DNA from: Brevibacillus_C sp046036945
GTDB taxonomy: Bacteria > Bacillota > Bacilli > Brevibacillales > Brevibacillaceae
Direction of reading: 5' to 3'
DNA: 64,000 nt
Assembly: GCF_046036945.1 (NCBI RefSeq)
Contig: NZ_JBJQOQ010000014.1
Coordinates: 1 to 64,000, forward strand
In this document: positions 53,211 through 62,780 of the stretch, piece after piece
How positions within the stretch are numbered: the stretch's first letter is position 1
How the letters are laid out: each line of letters starts with the position of its first letter
Made by a program: the position numbers and the translations under genes
Notes under the pieces: generated by a model
Told to the model about the DNA's origin: nothing
What the model saw: only the letters and a program-made list of their open reading frames with translations
Database searches by the model: none

Positions 53211-54044
53211 TTACACATGAAACGCCGGAATTTTCCTTCCGTCAATATCGGTAAAGCCGTATTCCTCCGCAAGTTCACCGACTCTGAGAATGTGACCGCT
53301 TTTTGCACCTACCTGCGGATCGCTTGATAAAGCGACGATGGCGCGTCCTACATAGTGGGGCGATTCCGTTTGCCCCAGTTCAGGCACTGTATGCCAATTT
53401 TCTTCGTCGGTATGGAACGCGGCCAATACCAGCTCCGTTCGCATCCATCCCGGTGAAACGGCGACGACAGCAATATTGTCCTGCCTCAACTCAGTTGCCA
53501 ATCCAAAAGCCATGCGGTTTAGGGCATTTTTTGCCAAGTCGTAATAAAAATTTCCGATGTATTTGTGGTCATCCCAGAAGGTTGTGTGCACGATAAGACC
53601 TGATTGCTTTTCCCGCATCAGAGGAATCGCAAACCGATTGGTTGCAAGCTGTGCCCGCACCCCTGCCTGAAACATGTGATCCCAATGCTGCATCGGCAAT
53701 TCCCAAAAAGGTTTCTGTTCAATAGATAGTTCGTTGCCGCCCCAAACATTGTTCACCAGGATATCCAGCTGCCCTTGCTCCTGCTGGATGCGGCGGATTA
53801 CTGACGCTGTCTGCTCGTCATCGGTGTGGTCGCAGCGAACGGCAAATGCTGTTCCGCCGAAGGATTGGATCTCTGCCGCCGTATCGTCTATCGTTCCGGG
53901 ATAGCCCAGCGTAGACCCGCTTTTGACGCTTCTTCCCGTGACGTAGACTGTCGCGCCAGCTTTCGCCAGCTCTACCGCTATGGCTCTTCCCGCGCCTCTG
54001 CTTCCGCCTGTGACCAGTGCAATTTTCCCATCCAATGAATTCAT
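53211..54044 (-). CDS. Short-chain dehydrogenase/reductase
   Basis: 277 aa. NAD(P)-binding TGGSRGAGRAIAVELAKAG, NNVWGG (variant of NNAG), and catalytic YYDLAKNALNRM (Tyr-x3-Lys); Ser position is replaced by TTFWDDH, so the triad is divergent. ATG 54044 follows AAAAGGGGAG. Monocistronic. Substrate unknown. Confidence 0.88.
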   Translation of the reverse strand: MNSLDGKIALVTGGSRGAGRAIAVELAKAGATVYVTGRSVKSGSTLGYPGTIDDTAAEIQSFGGTAFAVRCDHTDDEQTASVIRRIQQEQGQLDILVNNVWGGNELSIEQKPFWELPMQHWDHMFQAGVRAQLATNRFAIPLMREKQSGLIVHTTFWDDHKYIGNFYYDLAKNALNRMAFGLATELRQDNIAVVAVSPGWMRTELVLAAFHTDEENWHTVPELGQTESPHYVGRAIVALSSDPQVGAKSGHILRVGELAEEYGFTDIDGRKIPAFHV

Positions 54045-54219
54045 GCGAACTCCCCTTTTCATAAATGTGATTGTGAGTAGGTAGGATCAGTAAGCTTTAT
54101 TTTAGCTGTTATATATGTCATCTTCTGTCATATTCAAAGCAGAGGAAAAATAAAGGGGAAAGTTCACAGTACGGGTTATTTTTCCTTCAAAAAGGAACAA
54201 TCGGATCCATGTCGAAATA

Positions 54220-55129
54220 GTGTCCGATCACGATAACTTGCTGTTGCTTTGGCTGCCGCTTGATTACACTTGGGCATTAAAGGTCAAGCTGCTCGCTTAC
54301 ATATGGCAGTCCTGCTTTATGCTCCTGCTGGTCAGAAATCTTTCCCGGCATGCAGCCGGCACCGGGCTGTTCCGCGGGTATATGGCTTTCCTCAGCCTGT
54401 ATTCGGCGTTTTTGTTCATAGCGCCGGCACCGTTGATCTACTATACAACCGAAGTAAAAGTGTTCGAATTACTCTATTTGTTTCCTTTGGCTTGGGTTTT
54501 TTATTTGGTCGGCAGAATGGTCGTCAGAAATCACTCTGACGCTGTATTTTTGCTGTTTGCTGCCACGAGCGTTTTTTCCAGCATTTTCTGGGGCGTGTTA
54601 CAAAATATCCTGGAAGTGGACAACATCTACTATCCGATCGATGTGATCGGGGCCATTGTCGGATTTTCGGCATACTGGTTTAAACGGTATTTCCGCAATT
54701 CTGAGGAAAATGCCAAGCTGAACGAGCAGTTGAGACAGGCAGACAAGCTGAAGGACCAGTTTCTTGCCAATACCTCTCATGAGCTGAGAACGCCGCTGCA
54801 CGGGATTATCAATATTGCCCAGACCGTCGTCGCCAATGAGAAGCAGGCGATGAATGCCCGCAGCACCCGGGACATGGAGCTGCTCATCACGATCAGCTGG
54901 ATGTCACGGCTGATCGACGATCTGCTGGATGTCGTCCGGCTGCAAGACAAGCGCATTGTGCTTCATAAAGAGCCGCTGCATGTCCAATCGGTGGTTTCCG
55001 GTGTCATCGACACGCTCACATTTATGATCGACGTCAAGCCTATTCAACTGAAGATGGAGATTCCCGATCCACAGCAAGCCGGGTGAAGGCACGACGGTGT
55101 CATTTGTCATACCTGATCGGAATCGGTGA
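54220..55129 (+). pseudogene. 7TM sensor histidine kinase with ATPase domain deleted
   Basis: From GTG 54220 there are about five to six helices (to residue 160) and an intact H-box NTSHELRTPLHGIINIAQTVV. After KMEIPDPQQAG the frame stops. Past a frame change the final kinase strand HSKPGEGTTVSFVIPDRNR-stop appears (to 55129). The N, G1 and F boxes are missing, so about 100 codons were lost by internal deletion. The 7TMR-DISM extracellular domain is also absent. Confidence 0.7.
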
Positions 55130-55239
55130 TGAAAAGCGGTTTGTTCACTTCGTTCGGGAAATTGGTTCCGAGAACTGATAGAATGGAATACAAATACTTG
55201 CCAACAATGGAAGACTTCTTCTGAGAGAAGGGGATTTGG

Positions 55240-55728
55240 ATGATACGTGTGTTATTTGTATGTTTGGGCAATATATGCCGCTCTCCGATGGCGGAAGCCG
55301 TTTTCCGCCATATGGTTGCGGAATCAGGTCTTGCCGATCAAATCGAGGTGGATTCGGCTGGACTAGGCGGTTGGCACACAGGAGATCGGCCCCATCGGGG
55401 GACGCTGGGATTGTTAAAAGCGAACGCCATCCCACATGACTACTTGCGGGCGAGACAGATTAACACGGGGGATTTTACGGCGTTTACCTATATTGTTTGT
55501 ATGGATAACGAAAATCTTGACGGACTGAAAAGATTGGCTCCGCAGGCAGGCAATATCTCGATGCTGCTGGATTACGCCCGGGAACAAGAGGAGCGGGAAG
55601 TGGAGGACCCCTATTATACAGGGCGGTTTGAGCATGTCTATCAACTTGTCGAGCTTGGGTGCAAAGGCTTGCTGGAGAAGATTTGCCGGGATCACGGAAT
55701 CATCAGGAAGAAGGAGCAGCAAATGTAG
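55240..55728 (+). CDS. Low-molecular-weight protein-tyrosine phosphatase
   Basis: 162 aa, cytosolic. P-loop VCLGNICRSPMAEA (Cys-x5-Arg-Ser at residues 8-15) and the general-acid Asp in EDPYYTGRFEHVY are intact. It removes phosphate from Tyr or Arg residues in bacterial relatives. ATG 55240 follows GGGGATTTGG. It stands between two broken signalling genes but is itself complete. Confidence 0.92.
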   Translation: MIRVLFVCLGNICRSPMAEAVFRHMVAESGLADQIEVDSAGLGGWHTGDRPHRGTLGLLKANAIPHDYLRARQINTGDFTAFTYIVCMDNENLDGLKRLAPQAGNISMLLDYAREQEEREVEDPYYTGRFEHVYQLVELGCKGLLEKICRDHGIIRKKEQQM

Positions 55729-55757
55729 CGGCGGTTTTTTTAAGGGGAGAGATCGGC

Positions 55758-56031
55758 TTGAAAGTGATCATTGTGGATGATGAAGGGCTCGCTGGGATCG
55801 AACAACCCGGGTAAAGGGGATCAGTCGGATAAAGGAGAAAGGGAGGATAGACCGGAAAAACCGGTTGTATCCAATCCGGAAAAGCCGAGTGAGCCAGGCA
55901 AGGTTTCGGTGAAGGAACTTCCTCAGACTGGTGAAGAGAGCCATCTGCCGCTCCAATTGTTTGGTGCGTACCTGGTTATACTCGGTGCCTGGTTCTTGGG
56001 AAGGAAACAGTTTAAACGCAGTCCGCAGTAA
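55758..56031 (+). pseudogene. Receiver-domain start fused to an LPXTG anchor
   Basis: TTG 55758 (AAGGGGAG upstream) opens LKVIIVDDEGLAG, the first strand of a response regulator, and stops at 55812. From about 55785 the next frame reads GSNNPGKGDQSDKGEREDRP and then KELPQTGEESHLPLQLFGAY ... FLGRKQFKRSPQ-stop: an LPQTG sortase signal, hydrophobic segment and basic tail. A deletion has joined the head of one gene to the tail of a surface-protein gene. Confidence 0.65.
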
Positions 56032-56039
56032 TCAAAAGA

Positions 56040-56085
56040 CGGTTTTTAGCCTGCTGAAATAGTTCAGCAGGCTGTTTTTTGTCCA
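56040..56085. terminator. Terminator between LPXTG relic and catalase
   Basis: AGCCTGCTGAA-ATAG-TTCAGCAGGCTGTTTTTTG; strong stem serving the plus strand and possibly the convergent catalase. Confidence 0.75.
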
Positions 56086-56100
56086 ATCATGTTACTTTGA

Positions 56101-57552
56101 TCATTCCGGCACAGGCAGTCCCAGTCCTTCTGCAATACGGCGGCCGTATTCAGGATCCGCTTTGTAAAAGTGCCGGATTTGACGCAGCTTGATTTCGTCT
56201 TTTTCTACAGGCTTCATCGAGTTGACGATGTTTTGGATCAGGCGTGTGCGTTCCTCTTCGCTCAGAAGGCGGTACAGGTCGCCTGCTTGGGTATAATGGT
56301 CATCTTTGTCATAGGCCACGCTGTCGGCCATCCCGGATACCGGATAGGCGTGTGCTTTGTGCGCAGGTGATTCTGTCGGTCCGCCAAAGCTGTTTGGCTC
56401 GTAGTAGACGGAGCTGCCGCCGTTGTCGTCGAAGCGCATTTGACCGTCGCGCTGGTAGTTGTTCACCTGATTGCGCGGGCGGTTGATGGGCAGTGCCTGA
56501 TGGTTGGCCCCCACCCGGTAGCGGTGTGCGTCAGCGTAGGCAAACAAGCGGCCTTGAAGCATTTTGTCCGGCGAGACATCGATCCCGGGCACCAGCGTGC
56601 CTGGAGAGAAGGTCGCTTGCTCCACCTCGGCAAAGTAGTTTTCCGGATTTCGGTTCAGCACCATCCGGCCTACCTCAATCAAAGGATAGTCCTTTTGTGA
56701 CCAGACTTTCGTCACGTCAAATGGATCAAAGCGATACGTATTTGCATCTTCCAGCGGCATGATTTGAACGTACAGCTTCCAAGACGGGAAGTCGCCGTTT
56801 TTAATCGCATTGAATAAATCTTCGGTGTGGTAATCGGGGTTCTCTCCCGCGATCTTTGTAGCTACTTCTGCTGTCAAGTTCTTAATCCCTTGTTCGGTTT
56901 TGAAGTGGTATTTTACCCAGACTCCTTCGCCTTGCGCGTTTACCCATTTGAACGTGTGACTGCCGAAGCCGTGCATGTGCCGGTAGGTCGCCGGGATGCC
57001 GCGGTCCGACATCAAAATCGTGACCTGGTGCAGCGATTCAGGTGATAAAGACCAGAAATCCCAAACGGCATTCGGGTTTTTCAGGTGTGTTTGCGGATGG
57101 CGTTTTTGCGTATGGATAAAGTCAGGGAATTTAATCGCGTCGCGGATGAAGAAAACAGGGGTGTTGTTGCCGACCAGGTCGTAGTTTCCTTCTTCCGTAT
57201 AAAATTTGACGGCAAAGCCGCGCGGATCGCGAACCGTATCTGCGGAGCCGTTCTCTCCGGCAACCGTCGAGAATCGAACGAATACCGGGGTCTGCTTCCC
57301 TACCTCTGACAAGAAATTCGCTTTGGTGTATTTCGTGACGTCATTCGTAACTTCAAAATAGCCATGGGCACCGGCGCCCTTCGCGTGAACGACCCGTTCC
57401 GGGACGCGCTCTCGATTAAAATGAGCCAATTTTTCCAATAGGTGGACATCTTGGATCAAAGTGGGGCCGCGCGAACCGGCTGTCATGGAGTTTTGGTTGT
57501 CCCCGACGGGAGCTCCCCAGCTTGTCGTAAGGTTGTTCTTATTTATGCTCAT
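56101..57552 (-). CDS. katA: Vegetative-type heme catalase
   Basis: 483 aa clade 3 small-subunit catalase. Catalytic His in RVVHAKGAGAHG, distal Asn in DLVGNNTPVFF, proximal Tyr in RLFAYADAHRYRVGANHQALP. ATG 57552 follows GAGGTGATTCGCTC; the longer frame from 57603 lies in the leader. A perfect PerR box stands upstream, so it should be induced by peroxide or low metal. Breaks down hydrogen peroxide in the cytosol. Confidence 0.95.
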   Translation of the reverse strand: MSINKNNLTTSWGAPVGDNQNSMTAGSRGPTLIQDVHLLEKLAHFNRERVPERVVHAKGAGAHGYFEVTNDVTKYTKANFLSEVGKQTPVFVRFSTVAGENGSADTVRDPRGFAVKFYTEEGNYDLVGNNTPVFFIRDAIKFPDFIHTQKRHPQTHLKNPNAVWDFWSLSPESLHQVTILMSDRGIPATYRHMHGFGSHTFKWVNAQGEGVWVKYHFKTEQGIKNLTAEVATKIAGENPDYHTEDLFNAIKNGDFPSWKLYVQIMPLEDANTYRFDPFDVTKVWSQKDYPLIEVGRMVLNRNPENYFAEVEQATFSPGTLVPGIDVSPDKMLQGRLFAYADAHRYRVGANHQALPINRPRNQVNNYQRDGQMRFDDNGGSSVYYEPNSFGGPTESPAHKAHAYPVSGMADSVAYDKDDHYTQAGDLYRLLSEEERTRLIQNIVNSMKPVEKDEIKLRQIRHFYKADPEYGRRIAEGLGLPVPE

Positions 57553-57593
57553 GAGCGAATCACCTCGAAGAAGTTTTGATGTTGCATAGGTAT

Positions 57594-57643
57594 ATGATAA
57601 CACTTCTCAGTCTAAAATCAATACTTTTTTATAATAATTATAA
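57594..57643 (-). promoter_or_regulatory. katA promoter with PerR box
   Basis: Minus strand: TTATAATTATTATAA (57629-57643), an exact PerR consensus, then -35 TTGATT, 16-base spacer and -10 TATCAT. Confidence 0.82.
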
Positions 57644-57787
57644 TTTGTCTCATTCGATTTTGGGTAGGCCGGAACTCTGCAATTACTTCCACAAGCGATT
57701 AAAGCAGCGTATCTACTTGAATTACACTGGGTTTTTTCTCCATTTCCATGTTATGATTCTGGTAAACGAAGCAAAGGAGTTGATCGT

Positions 57788-58474
57788 ATGTCTCATGAGC
57801 AATGGACAGCAGTCGACCGATATTTCACCGATCTGCTCGTACCGTCCGATCCGGCGCTGGATGCCGCACTCGAGGCCAACGCTGCGGCTGGACTGCCCCC
57901 AATCGACGTTACTCCGAATCAAGGCAAGCTGCTGCACTTATTAGCGCGTATCCAGGGGGCACGTACCATACTGGAAATCGGAACGCTGGGAGGCTACAGC
58001 ACCATTTGGCTGGCACGGGCGCTGCCGGCTGGCGGCCGTTTGATTACGCTGGAGTCCGCGCCCAAGCACGCTGAAGTCGCCCGCGCCAACATCGAGCGGG
58101 CAGGTCTGTCCGACATCGTAGAGATTCGCCTCGGGCAAGCGCTGGATACGCTGTCTCAGCTCGATGCGGAGGAGCAGGGACCGTTTGATCTGATCTTCAT
58201 CGACGCCGACAAACCAAACAATCCCGAATACTTCAAGTGGGCGCTCAAACTCTCCCGCCGCGGCACCATGATCATCGCAGACAATGTCGTGCGCAAAGGA
58301 GTTGTAATCGACGAAGCCAGCACCGATCCCAATATCCAAGGGATTCGCCGCTTCAATGAACTGCTTGCCGCTGAGCCGCGTGTGAGCGCTACAGCCATCC
58401 AGACAGTAGGCAGCAAAGGGTACGACGGCTTCGCAATTATACTCGTTACGGAATCGAATGATTCTCTTTCCTAA
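57788..58474 (+). CDS. O-methyltransferase (class I, COMT-like)
   Basis: 228 aa SAM-dependent enzyme of Methyltransf_3. AdoMet site ILEIGTLGGYSTIWLARALP, metal-site motif FDLIFIDADKPNNPEYFKW and IIADNVVRKG (Asp-Asn) as in divalent-metal catechol/caffeoyl-CoA O-methyltransferases. Start behind AAGGAGTTG. Monocistronic. Acceptor unknown. Confidence 0.9.
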   Translation: MSHEQWTAVDRYFTDLLVPSDPALDAALEANAAAGLPPIDVTPNQGKLLHLLARIQGARTILEIGTLGGYSTIWLARALPAGGRLITLESAPKHAEVARANIERAGLSDIVEIRLGQALDTLSQLDAEEQGPFDLIFIDADKPNNPEYFKWALKLSRRGTMIIADNVVRKGVVIDEASTDPNIQGIRRFNELLAAEPRVSATAIQTVGSKGYDGFAIILVTESNDSLS

Positions 58475-58604
58475 AAATAAAATAATTGATAATTTCAAAC
58501 AATTCATATAACTATTATAATAAGGTATCCGTTTTCATCCCAGAAACGTCAACCTGAAGCGAGACGGACCGCAGATTGTCAATAACGCGAGGGGGTTTAA
58601 AGGG

Positions 58605-60086
58605 ATGTCATTGTCAGAAGAGTTGGCCTATATGTCTGCTGCTGAGCTTGCGTCGCGAATCAGGCGGAGGGAGCTGTCACCTGTCGATGTGGTCGAGGCG
58701 TGCATCGAGCGTATTGAGCAGCGGGACAAAAGCTTGAATGCCTTTGTCTATCGCGGCTTTGACGATGCGCGAAAAAATGCGAAAGAAGCAGAACGCGCCC
58801 TGATGAGCGGGGAAGAATTGGGGATCCTGCACGGAGTGCCGACAGCGATGAAGGACTTGTTCGACTTTCGGCCGGGGTGGGTGGCCACCTTTGGCGGAGT
58901 AAAGGCGTTTCAGGATAACGTCTCAGACTTTTACAGCAATTACCCGGAGCGGATCGAGAAAGCCGGAGCCGTTTTGCTGGGCAAGACCAACAGTCCGGTG
59001 ATGGGCTTCCGCGGTACGTGTGACAACTATCTGTTTGGCCCGACCCGCAATCCGTTCGATCTGTCCCGCAACAGCGGCGGTTCGTCGGGCGGCAGCGCGG
59101 CGGCGGTTGCCGACGGGATGGTTCCGATCGCACAGGGGTCGGACGGCGGCGGCTCTGTACGCATTCCCGCCGCCTGGTGCGGGTTGTACGGGTTTAAGGC
59201 TTCTTTCGGGCGGGCTCCGATGGTGCTGCGGCCAAATGCGTTTGGCGGCACGGCTCCGTTTGTCTTTGAAGGAACGCTCACCCGCACGGTGGAAGATGCC
59301 GCCCTCGGGCTCACCGCCATCACAGGCTACAATTCCCGCGATCCGTACAGCCTTGATCAAGCCATCGATTACATGGGGGCGCTGCGCGGCTCGGTGAAAG
59401 GTTGGAAAATCGCGTACAGTCCTGACCTGGATGTTTATCCGGTAGACAAACGGGTCGCCGAAACGGTAGCGAATGCCGTGAAGGTGTTTGAAGCGGCTGG
59501 TGCCCATGTTGAAGAGGTAAAATTGGGGCTTACCCGCGATCAGCGGGAACTGAGCGACTTGTGGTGCCGGATGATCATGCCGCTCAGTATAGAGACATTC
59601 GAGACCTTTAAGCAGCAAGGGTTGGACCTCTTGGCTGACCATCGCGAGGACTTCCCGCCGCAGTTTCTGGAGTGGTTCGAAAAATGCAGCCGCATGACCG
59701 TTCACGATCTCATCCGCGACCAGCAGATCCGCACGGAGGTATATGACGCCGTCCAGAACGTGCTCGATGACTACCAGCTGCTGATCACTCCGACGCTGGC
59801 AGCTATGCCGGTGGAGAATACGGACGACGGCAATACGACTGGGCCGACCCAGATCAACGGAGTAGAGGTAGACCCGTTGATCGGCTGGTGCATGACATAC
59901 TTCATCAACTATACAGGGCATCCGGCGGCATCCATACCGGCCGGGTTGGCTGATGGGCTCCCTGTCGGCATGCAGATCATCGGCAGGCGGTATGCGGACA
60001 CCGATGTACTGACGGCCAGCTCTGTCTTTGAACGAATCAACCCCTGGCAGGATATCTATAAGCTCTGTGCGGCAAGGCCTTTGTAA
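58605..60086 (+). CDS. Amidase (amidase-signature family)
   Basis: 493 aa. Ser-cisSer-Lys enzyme: Lys in PTAMKDLF, signature GGSSGGSAAAVADGMVPIAQGSDGGGSVRIPAAWCGLYGFK holding both Ser. It hydrolyses an amide bond; lack of neighbouring gatB/C means it is not GatA. C-terminal NYTGHPAASIPAGLADGLPVGMQIIG fits the family. Monocistronic with a terminator. Confidence 0.9.
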   Translation: MSLSEELAYMSAAELASRIRRRELSPVDVVEACIERIEQRDKSLNAFVYRGFDDARKNAKEAERALMSGEELGILHGVPTAMKDLFDFRPGWVATFGGVKAFQDNVSDFYSNYPERIEKAGAVLLGKTNSPVMGFRGTCDNYLFGPTRNPFDLSRNSGGSSGGSAAAVADGMVPIAQGSDGGGSVRIPAAWCGLYGFKASFGRAPMVLRPNAFGGTAPFVFEGTLTRTVEDAALGLTAITGYNSRDPYSLDQAIDYMGALRGSVKGWKIAYSPDLDVYPVDKRVAETVANAVKVFEAAGAHVEEVKLGLTRDQRELSDLWCRMIMPLSIETFETFKQQGLDLLADHREDFPPQFLEWFEKCSRMTVHDLIRDQQIRTEVYDAVQNVLDDYQLLITPTLAAMPVENTDDGNTTGPTQINGVEVDPLIGWCMTYFINYTGHPAASIPAGLADGLPVGMQIIGRRYADTDVLTASSVFERINPWQDIYKLCAARPL

Positions 60087-60102
60087 GAGTAACAGCTTCA
60101 TA

Positions 60103-60152
60103 AAAGAAACCACATGCGATGACCATTAAGAGTCGTCAGCATGTGGTTTTTT
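60103..60152 (+). terminator. Terminator of the amidase gene
   Basis: AAACCACATGC / GCATGTGGTTTTTTT stem. The remaining gap to 60382 holds no gene that I can support; only the leader of the next operon. Confidence 0.8.
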
Positions 60153-60382
60153 TGTGTTAAAAATTTGTAAATCCTTTACAAAACCTTCGCACAAGATTTA
60201 AAAAGTGCTGCGAAACCATGCTCAAAACATCACATTTCTTAACGAAAGGCGCATGTATGCCAGGTGACATGTGCCTGTAAATAGAGAAGCCGCGCTTCAT
60301 AAAAGCTTATTACTCTGCTTAACCGGGGTTAAAACTACTTTTTTACAATGAAAACAGAGTGAAACGAGAGGAGCAGCGTAAA

Positions 60383-61204
60383 ATGATCGACCTGCATACA
60401 CACACGACAGCATCCGACGGACTTATGGCTCCTCGGGAGCTGCTCGTCGAGGCGCAAAAAGCAGGTGTCCGTTATTTGGCTATTACCGATCATGACTCGA
60501 TCGACGGCTACCTGGCCATCAGGGAAGAAAGCAAGCGGGCGGAGGTCCGGGTGCTTCCGGGAATCGAATGGAACACGGACGGTCCGGACGGTGAACTGCA
60601 CATCTTGGGCTACGGCTTCGACATCGCCGATCCCCGTCTGCACTATACCATCGACAGGCGGAAGCAGGAGCGCATTGATTGGGCCAAAGAGATTGTCGGC
60701 AAGTGCAAACAGTTGGGAATGGAGATACCCTTTGCCGATTGTCTGGCTCGGGCCAGGGGAGGGGTTGTGGTCCGTACCCACATCGCTGAAGTTTTGGTTT
60801 CCCACGGATACGGAACGGACCCGCAAGAGGTTTTTGGCAAACTGCTGCAAAAAGGCTGTCCAGCCTATGTTCCCAGACCGGTTTTTACTGCCCGGGAAGC
60901 GATTGAGTTAACCCGTGAAATCGGGGGGATCGCCATCCTGGCACATCCGGGCATTTACCCGTTTGCGTTCGATTTCAAGCTCTTGGTTGAGTATGGGATT
61001 GACGGAGTAGAGGTTTACTATTCCAAGCATTCGCCTGAGCAGACAACCCAATGGGAGCGGGAAGCAAAGCAATACAACTTAATTCGTTCAGGCGGCAGCG
61101 ACTTTCACGGATATGGTTCGAGAAATTCGCATCCGATCGGAAGTGTAGCGATTCCCCCTGAAGTAAAGGAGTGGTGGACTTGTTTTATGTCTCGTCAACC
61201 CTGA
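60383..61204 (+). CDS. PHP-domain phosphoesterase (YciV-like)
   Basis: 273 aa. Metal-binding motifs in order: DLHTHTTASDG (HxH), ITDHDSIDGY, LPGIEWNT, RTHIAEVL, LAHPGIYPF and GGSDFHGYG. Relatives hydrolyse 3',5'-nucleoside bisphosphates or 1,2-cyclic phosphates, so a phosphate-ester or cyclic-phosphate hydrolase is expected. ATG 60383 after AGAGGAG is chosen over GTG 60359. First gene of the operon; overlaps the next by about 25 bases. Confidence 0.88.
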   Translation: MIDLHTHTTASDGLMAPRELLVEAQKAGVRYLAITDHDSIDGYLAIREESKRAEVRVLPGIEWNTDGPDGELHILGYGFDIADPRLHYTIDRRKQERIDWAKEIVGKCKQLGMEIPFADCLARARGGVVVRTHIAEVLVSHGYGTDPQEVFGKLLQKGCPAYVPRPVFTAREAIELTREIGGIAILAHPGIYPFAFDFKLLVEYGIDGVEVYYSKHSPEQTTQWEREAKQYNLIRSGGSDFHGYGSRNSHPIGSVAIPPEVKEWWTCFMSRQP

Positions 61205-61980
61205 TGTGGTCTTATCCGGTAGAAGAAGCGATTCTGATCGCGAAACAGCATGGCTTTCAGGGAGTTGAGATATGGGCGGAGCACGTCTGGTTTCATCAGA
61301 GCGATGCTGCAAAAATCAAGCAGATTGCAGCCAGGGAGAATATGTCCTTGACGCTTCATGCAGCCAGTTGGGATTTGAATCTCTGTTCGCTCAATCAAGG
61401 AATCCGGGAACAATCCGCAGCGGAAATCACCAAGTCGTTTATTCTGGCGGCACAGTTGGGAGCCAGGAATGTCACGATCCATCCCGGGCGGGTCACCCTT
61501 ACGCAGAGTTGGAAGGCTTGGCATATGAACATTCTTGCACAGAAGCTCAACTCGCTTGCAAAAGAAGCAGGAAAACTTGGATTGGACTTGTCCATCGAAC
61601 ATATCGAACCCATCAAAAAAGAGTTCATTGTAACCCCGGCAGATATGAATGAACTGACGGCCAGGATCGCTTATCCGGTCAGCACCACCTTTGATATTGC
61701 ACACGTACCGCTCACTTATCCTCTCGTCGATTTTTACCGGGAGCTTCGCGGGATCAGCAAGGTGCATATCAGTGACGCCACAGTGAACCAACTGCACCTT
61801 CCGCTTGGACAAGGCGATGTGGCGCTGTCGACTATCCTGCCTGTGATCATGGAAAAAGAGACGATCATCGTGGTCGAAGGAATCGACTTTTCCCAAGAGA
61901 CAGAGGCCTTGAAACAAAATGCGAAATACCTGCAAACACAAGTGTGGTCAAGCGATTGGAGTCGTGAACATGTCCTATAA
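61180..61980 (+). CDS. Sugar-phosphate isomerase/epimerase-like TIM barrel
   Basis: 266 aa AP-endonuclease-2/xylose-isomerase-like barrel. Metal-ligand positions visible: LSIEHIEP (Glu), TFDIAHVPLTY (Asp/His), KVHISDA (His) and VVEGIDF (Glu). TTG 61180 fits AAAGGAG spacing best; GTG 61171/61174 are too close to the site. Embedded between PHP and SurE genes, so it likely acts on the dephosphorylated or isomerised sugar part of the imported compound (inference). Confidence 0.83.
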   Translation: MFYVSSTLMWSYPVEEAILIAKQHGFQGVEIWAEHVWFHQSDAAKIKQIAARENMSLTLHAASWDLNLCSLNQGIREQSAAEITKSFILAAQLGARNVTIHPGRVTLTQSWKAWHMNILAQKLNSLAKEAGKLGLDLSIEHIEPIKKEFIVTPADMNELTARIAYPVSTTFDIAHVPLTYPLVDFYRELRGISKVHISDATVNQLHLPLGQGDVALSTILPVIMEKETIIVVEGIDFSQETEALKQNAKYLQTQVWSSDWSREHVL

Positions 61981-62740
61981 AATTCTGGTTACGAATGATG
62001 ACGGCATTTTTTCGAACGGTGTTTATCACCTTGTAAAGGCATTGCAGCCGTTCGGCGAGGTCTTTGTTGTTTGTCCGGATCAGGAAAGAAGCGCGATCAG
62101 TCATGCTATTACGCTAAAGTCTCCCTTGAAGGCAAATAAAGTAAATTTCTTCCAAATGACGTGTGAAGCCTGGGCAGTCAACGGAACGCCGGCAGACTGC
62201 GTCAAAATGGCGGTCGAAGTCATCTTGAAAGAGAAGCCTGATTTTGTCATCTCGGGTATCAATCTCGGTCCGAACCTCGGGCGGGACGTGTTTTACTCGG
62301 GGACGATATCGGCAGCGGTTGAGGGCGTGATGTACCAAATCCCCTCCATTGCGGTATCGCTGGCCACTTTTAAGAAAGACGCCGATTTTTCCATTGTGGA
62401 ACCGCTGGCGTACCGGGTGTTCGAAACCCTGTTTCAACATAAGCTCAGCGCCGAACACGTGTTGAACATCAACCTGCCGTATCTGTCAAAGGAAATGGTG
62501 AGCGGGGTGGCAGTGACCCAACTCGGGATGGACGTATTGCGCTATCAGTATGTCGGCTTGAATGATCCGCATGGCTATTTATGCTATTGGCTGAAAGACA
62601 ACCTGGCCGAACTGAATTTTCACGATGAGGAAAACGATTTTCAACAGCTGCGCAACGGCTATATTACCGTGACCCCGCTGCAGCTTAACATGACCAATAC
62701 CGCACTGAAAAGCAAAATGATGAAGTGGTTTCAAGACTGA
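61970..62740 (+). CDS. surE: 5'/3'-nucleotidase SurE
   Basis: 256 aa. Metal site TNDDGIFSNG near the N-terminus, DQERSAISHAIT and ISGINLGPNLGRDVFYSGTISAAVEG are diagnostic of SurE, which removes phosphate from nucleoside monophosphates. ATG 61970 overlaps the preceding gene by 11 bases. In most bacteria surE is with pcm or recJ; here it is in a catabolic-looking operon. Confidence 0.92.
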   Translation: MSYKILVTNDDGIFSNGVYHLVKALQPFGEVFVVCPDQERSAISHAITLKSPLKANKVNFFQMTCEAWAVNGTPADCVKMAVEVILKEKPDFVISGINLGPNLGRDVFYSGTISAAVEGVMYQIPSIAVSLATFKKDADFSIVEPLAYRVFETLFQHKLSAEHVLNINLPYLSKEMVSGVAVTQLGMDVLRYQYVGLNDPHGYLCYWLKDNLAELNFHDEENDFQQLRNGYITVTPLQLNMTNTALKSKMMKWFQD

Positions 62741-62780
62741 CAATCAGCGCAAACGCTGAACCATAAGGAGGAGTTAATCT

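Noticed and set aside
58923..60113. 396-aa minus-strand ORF opposite the amidase gene
   Set aside because: Long but pure shadow of a GC-rich gene; the plus strand has the full amidase signature.
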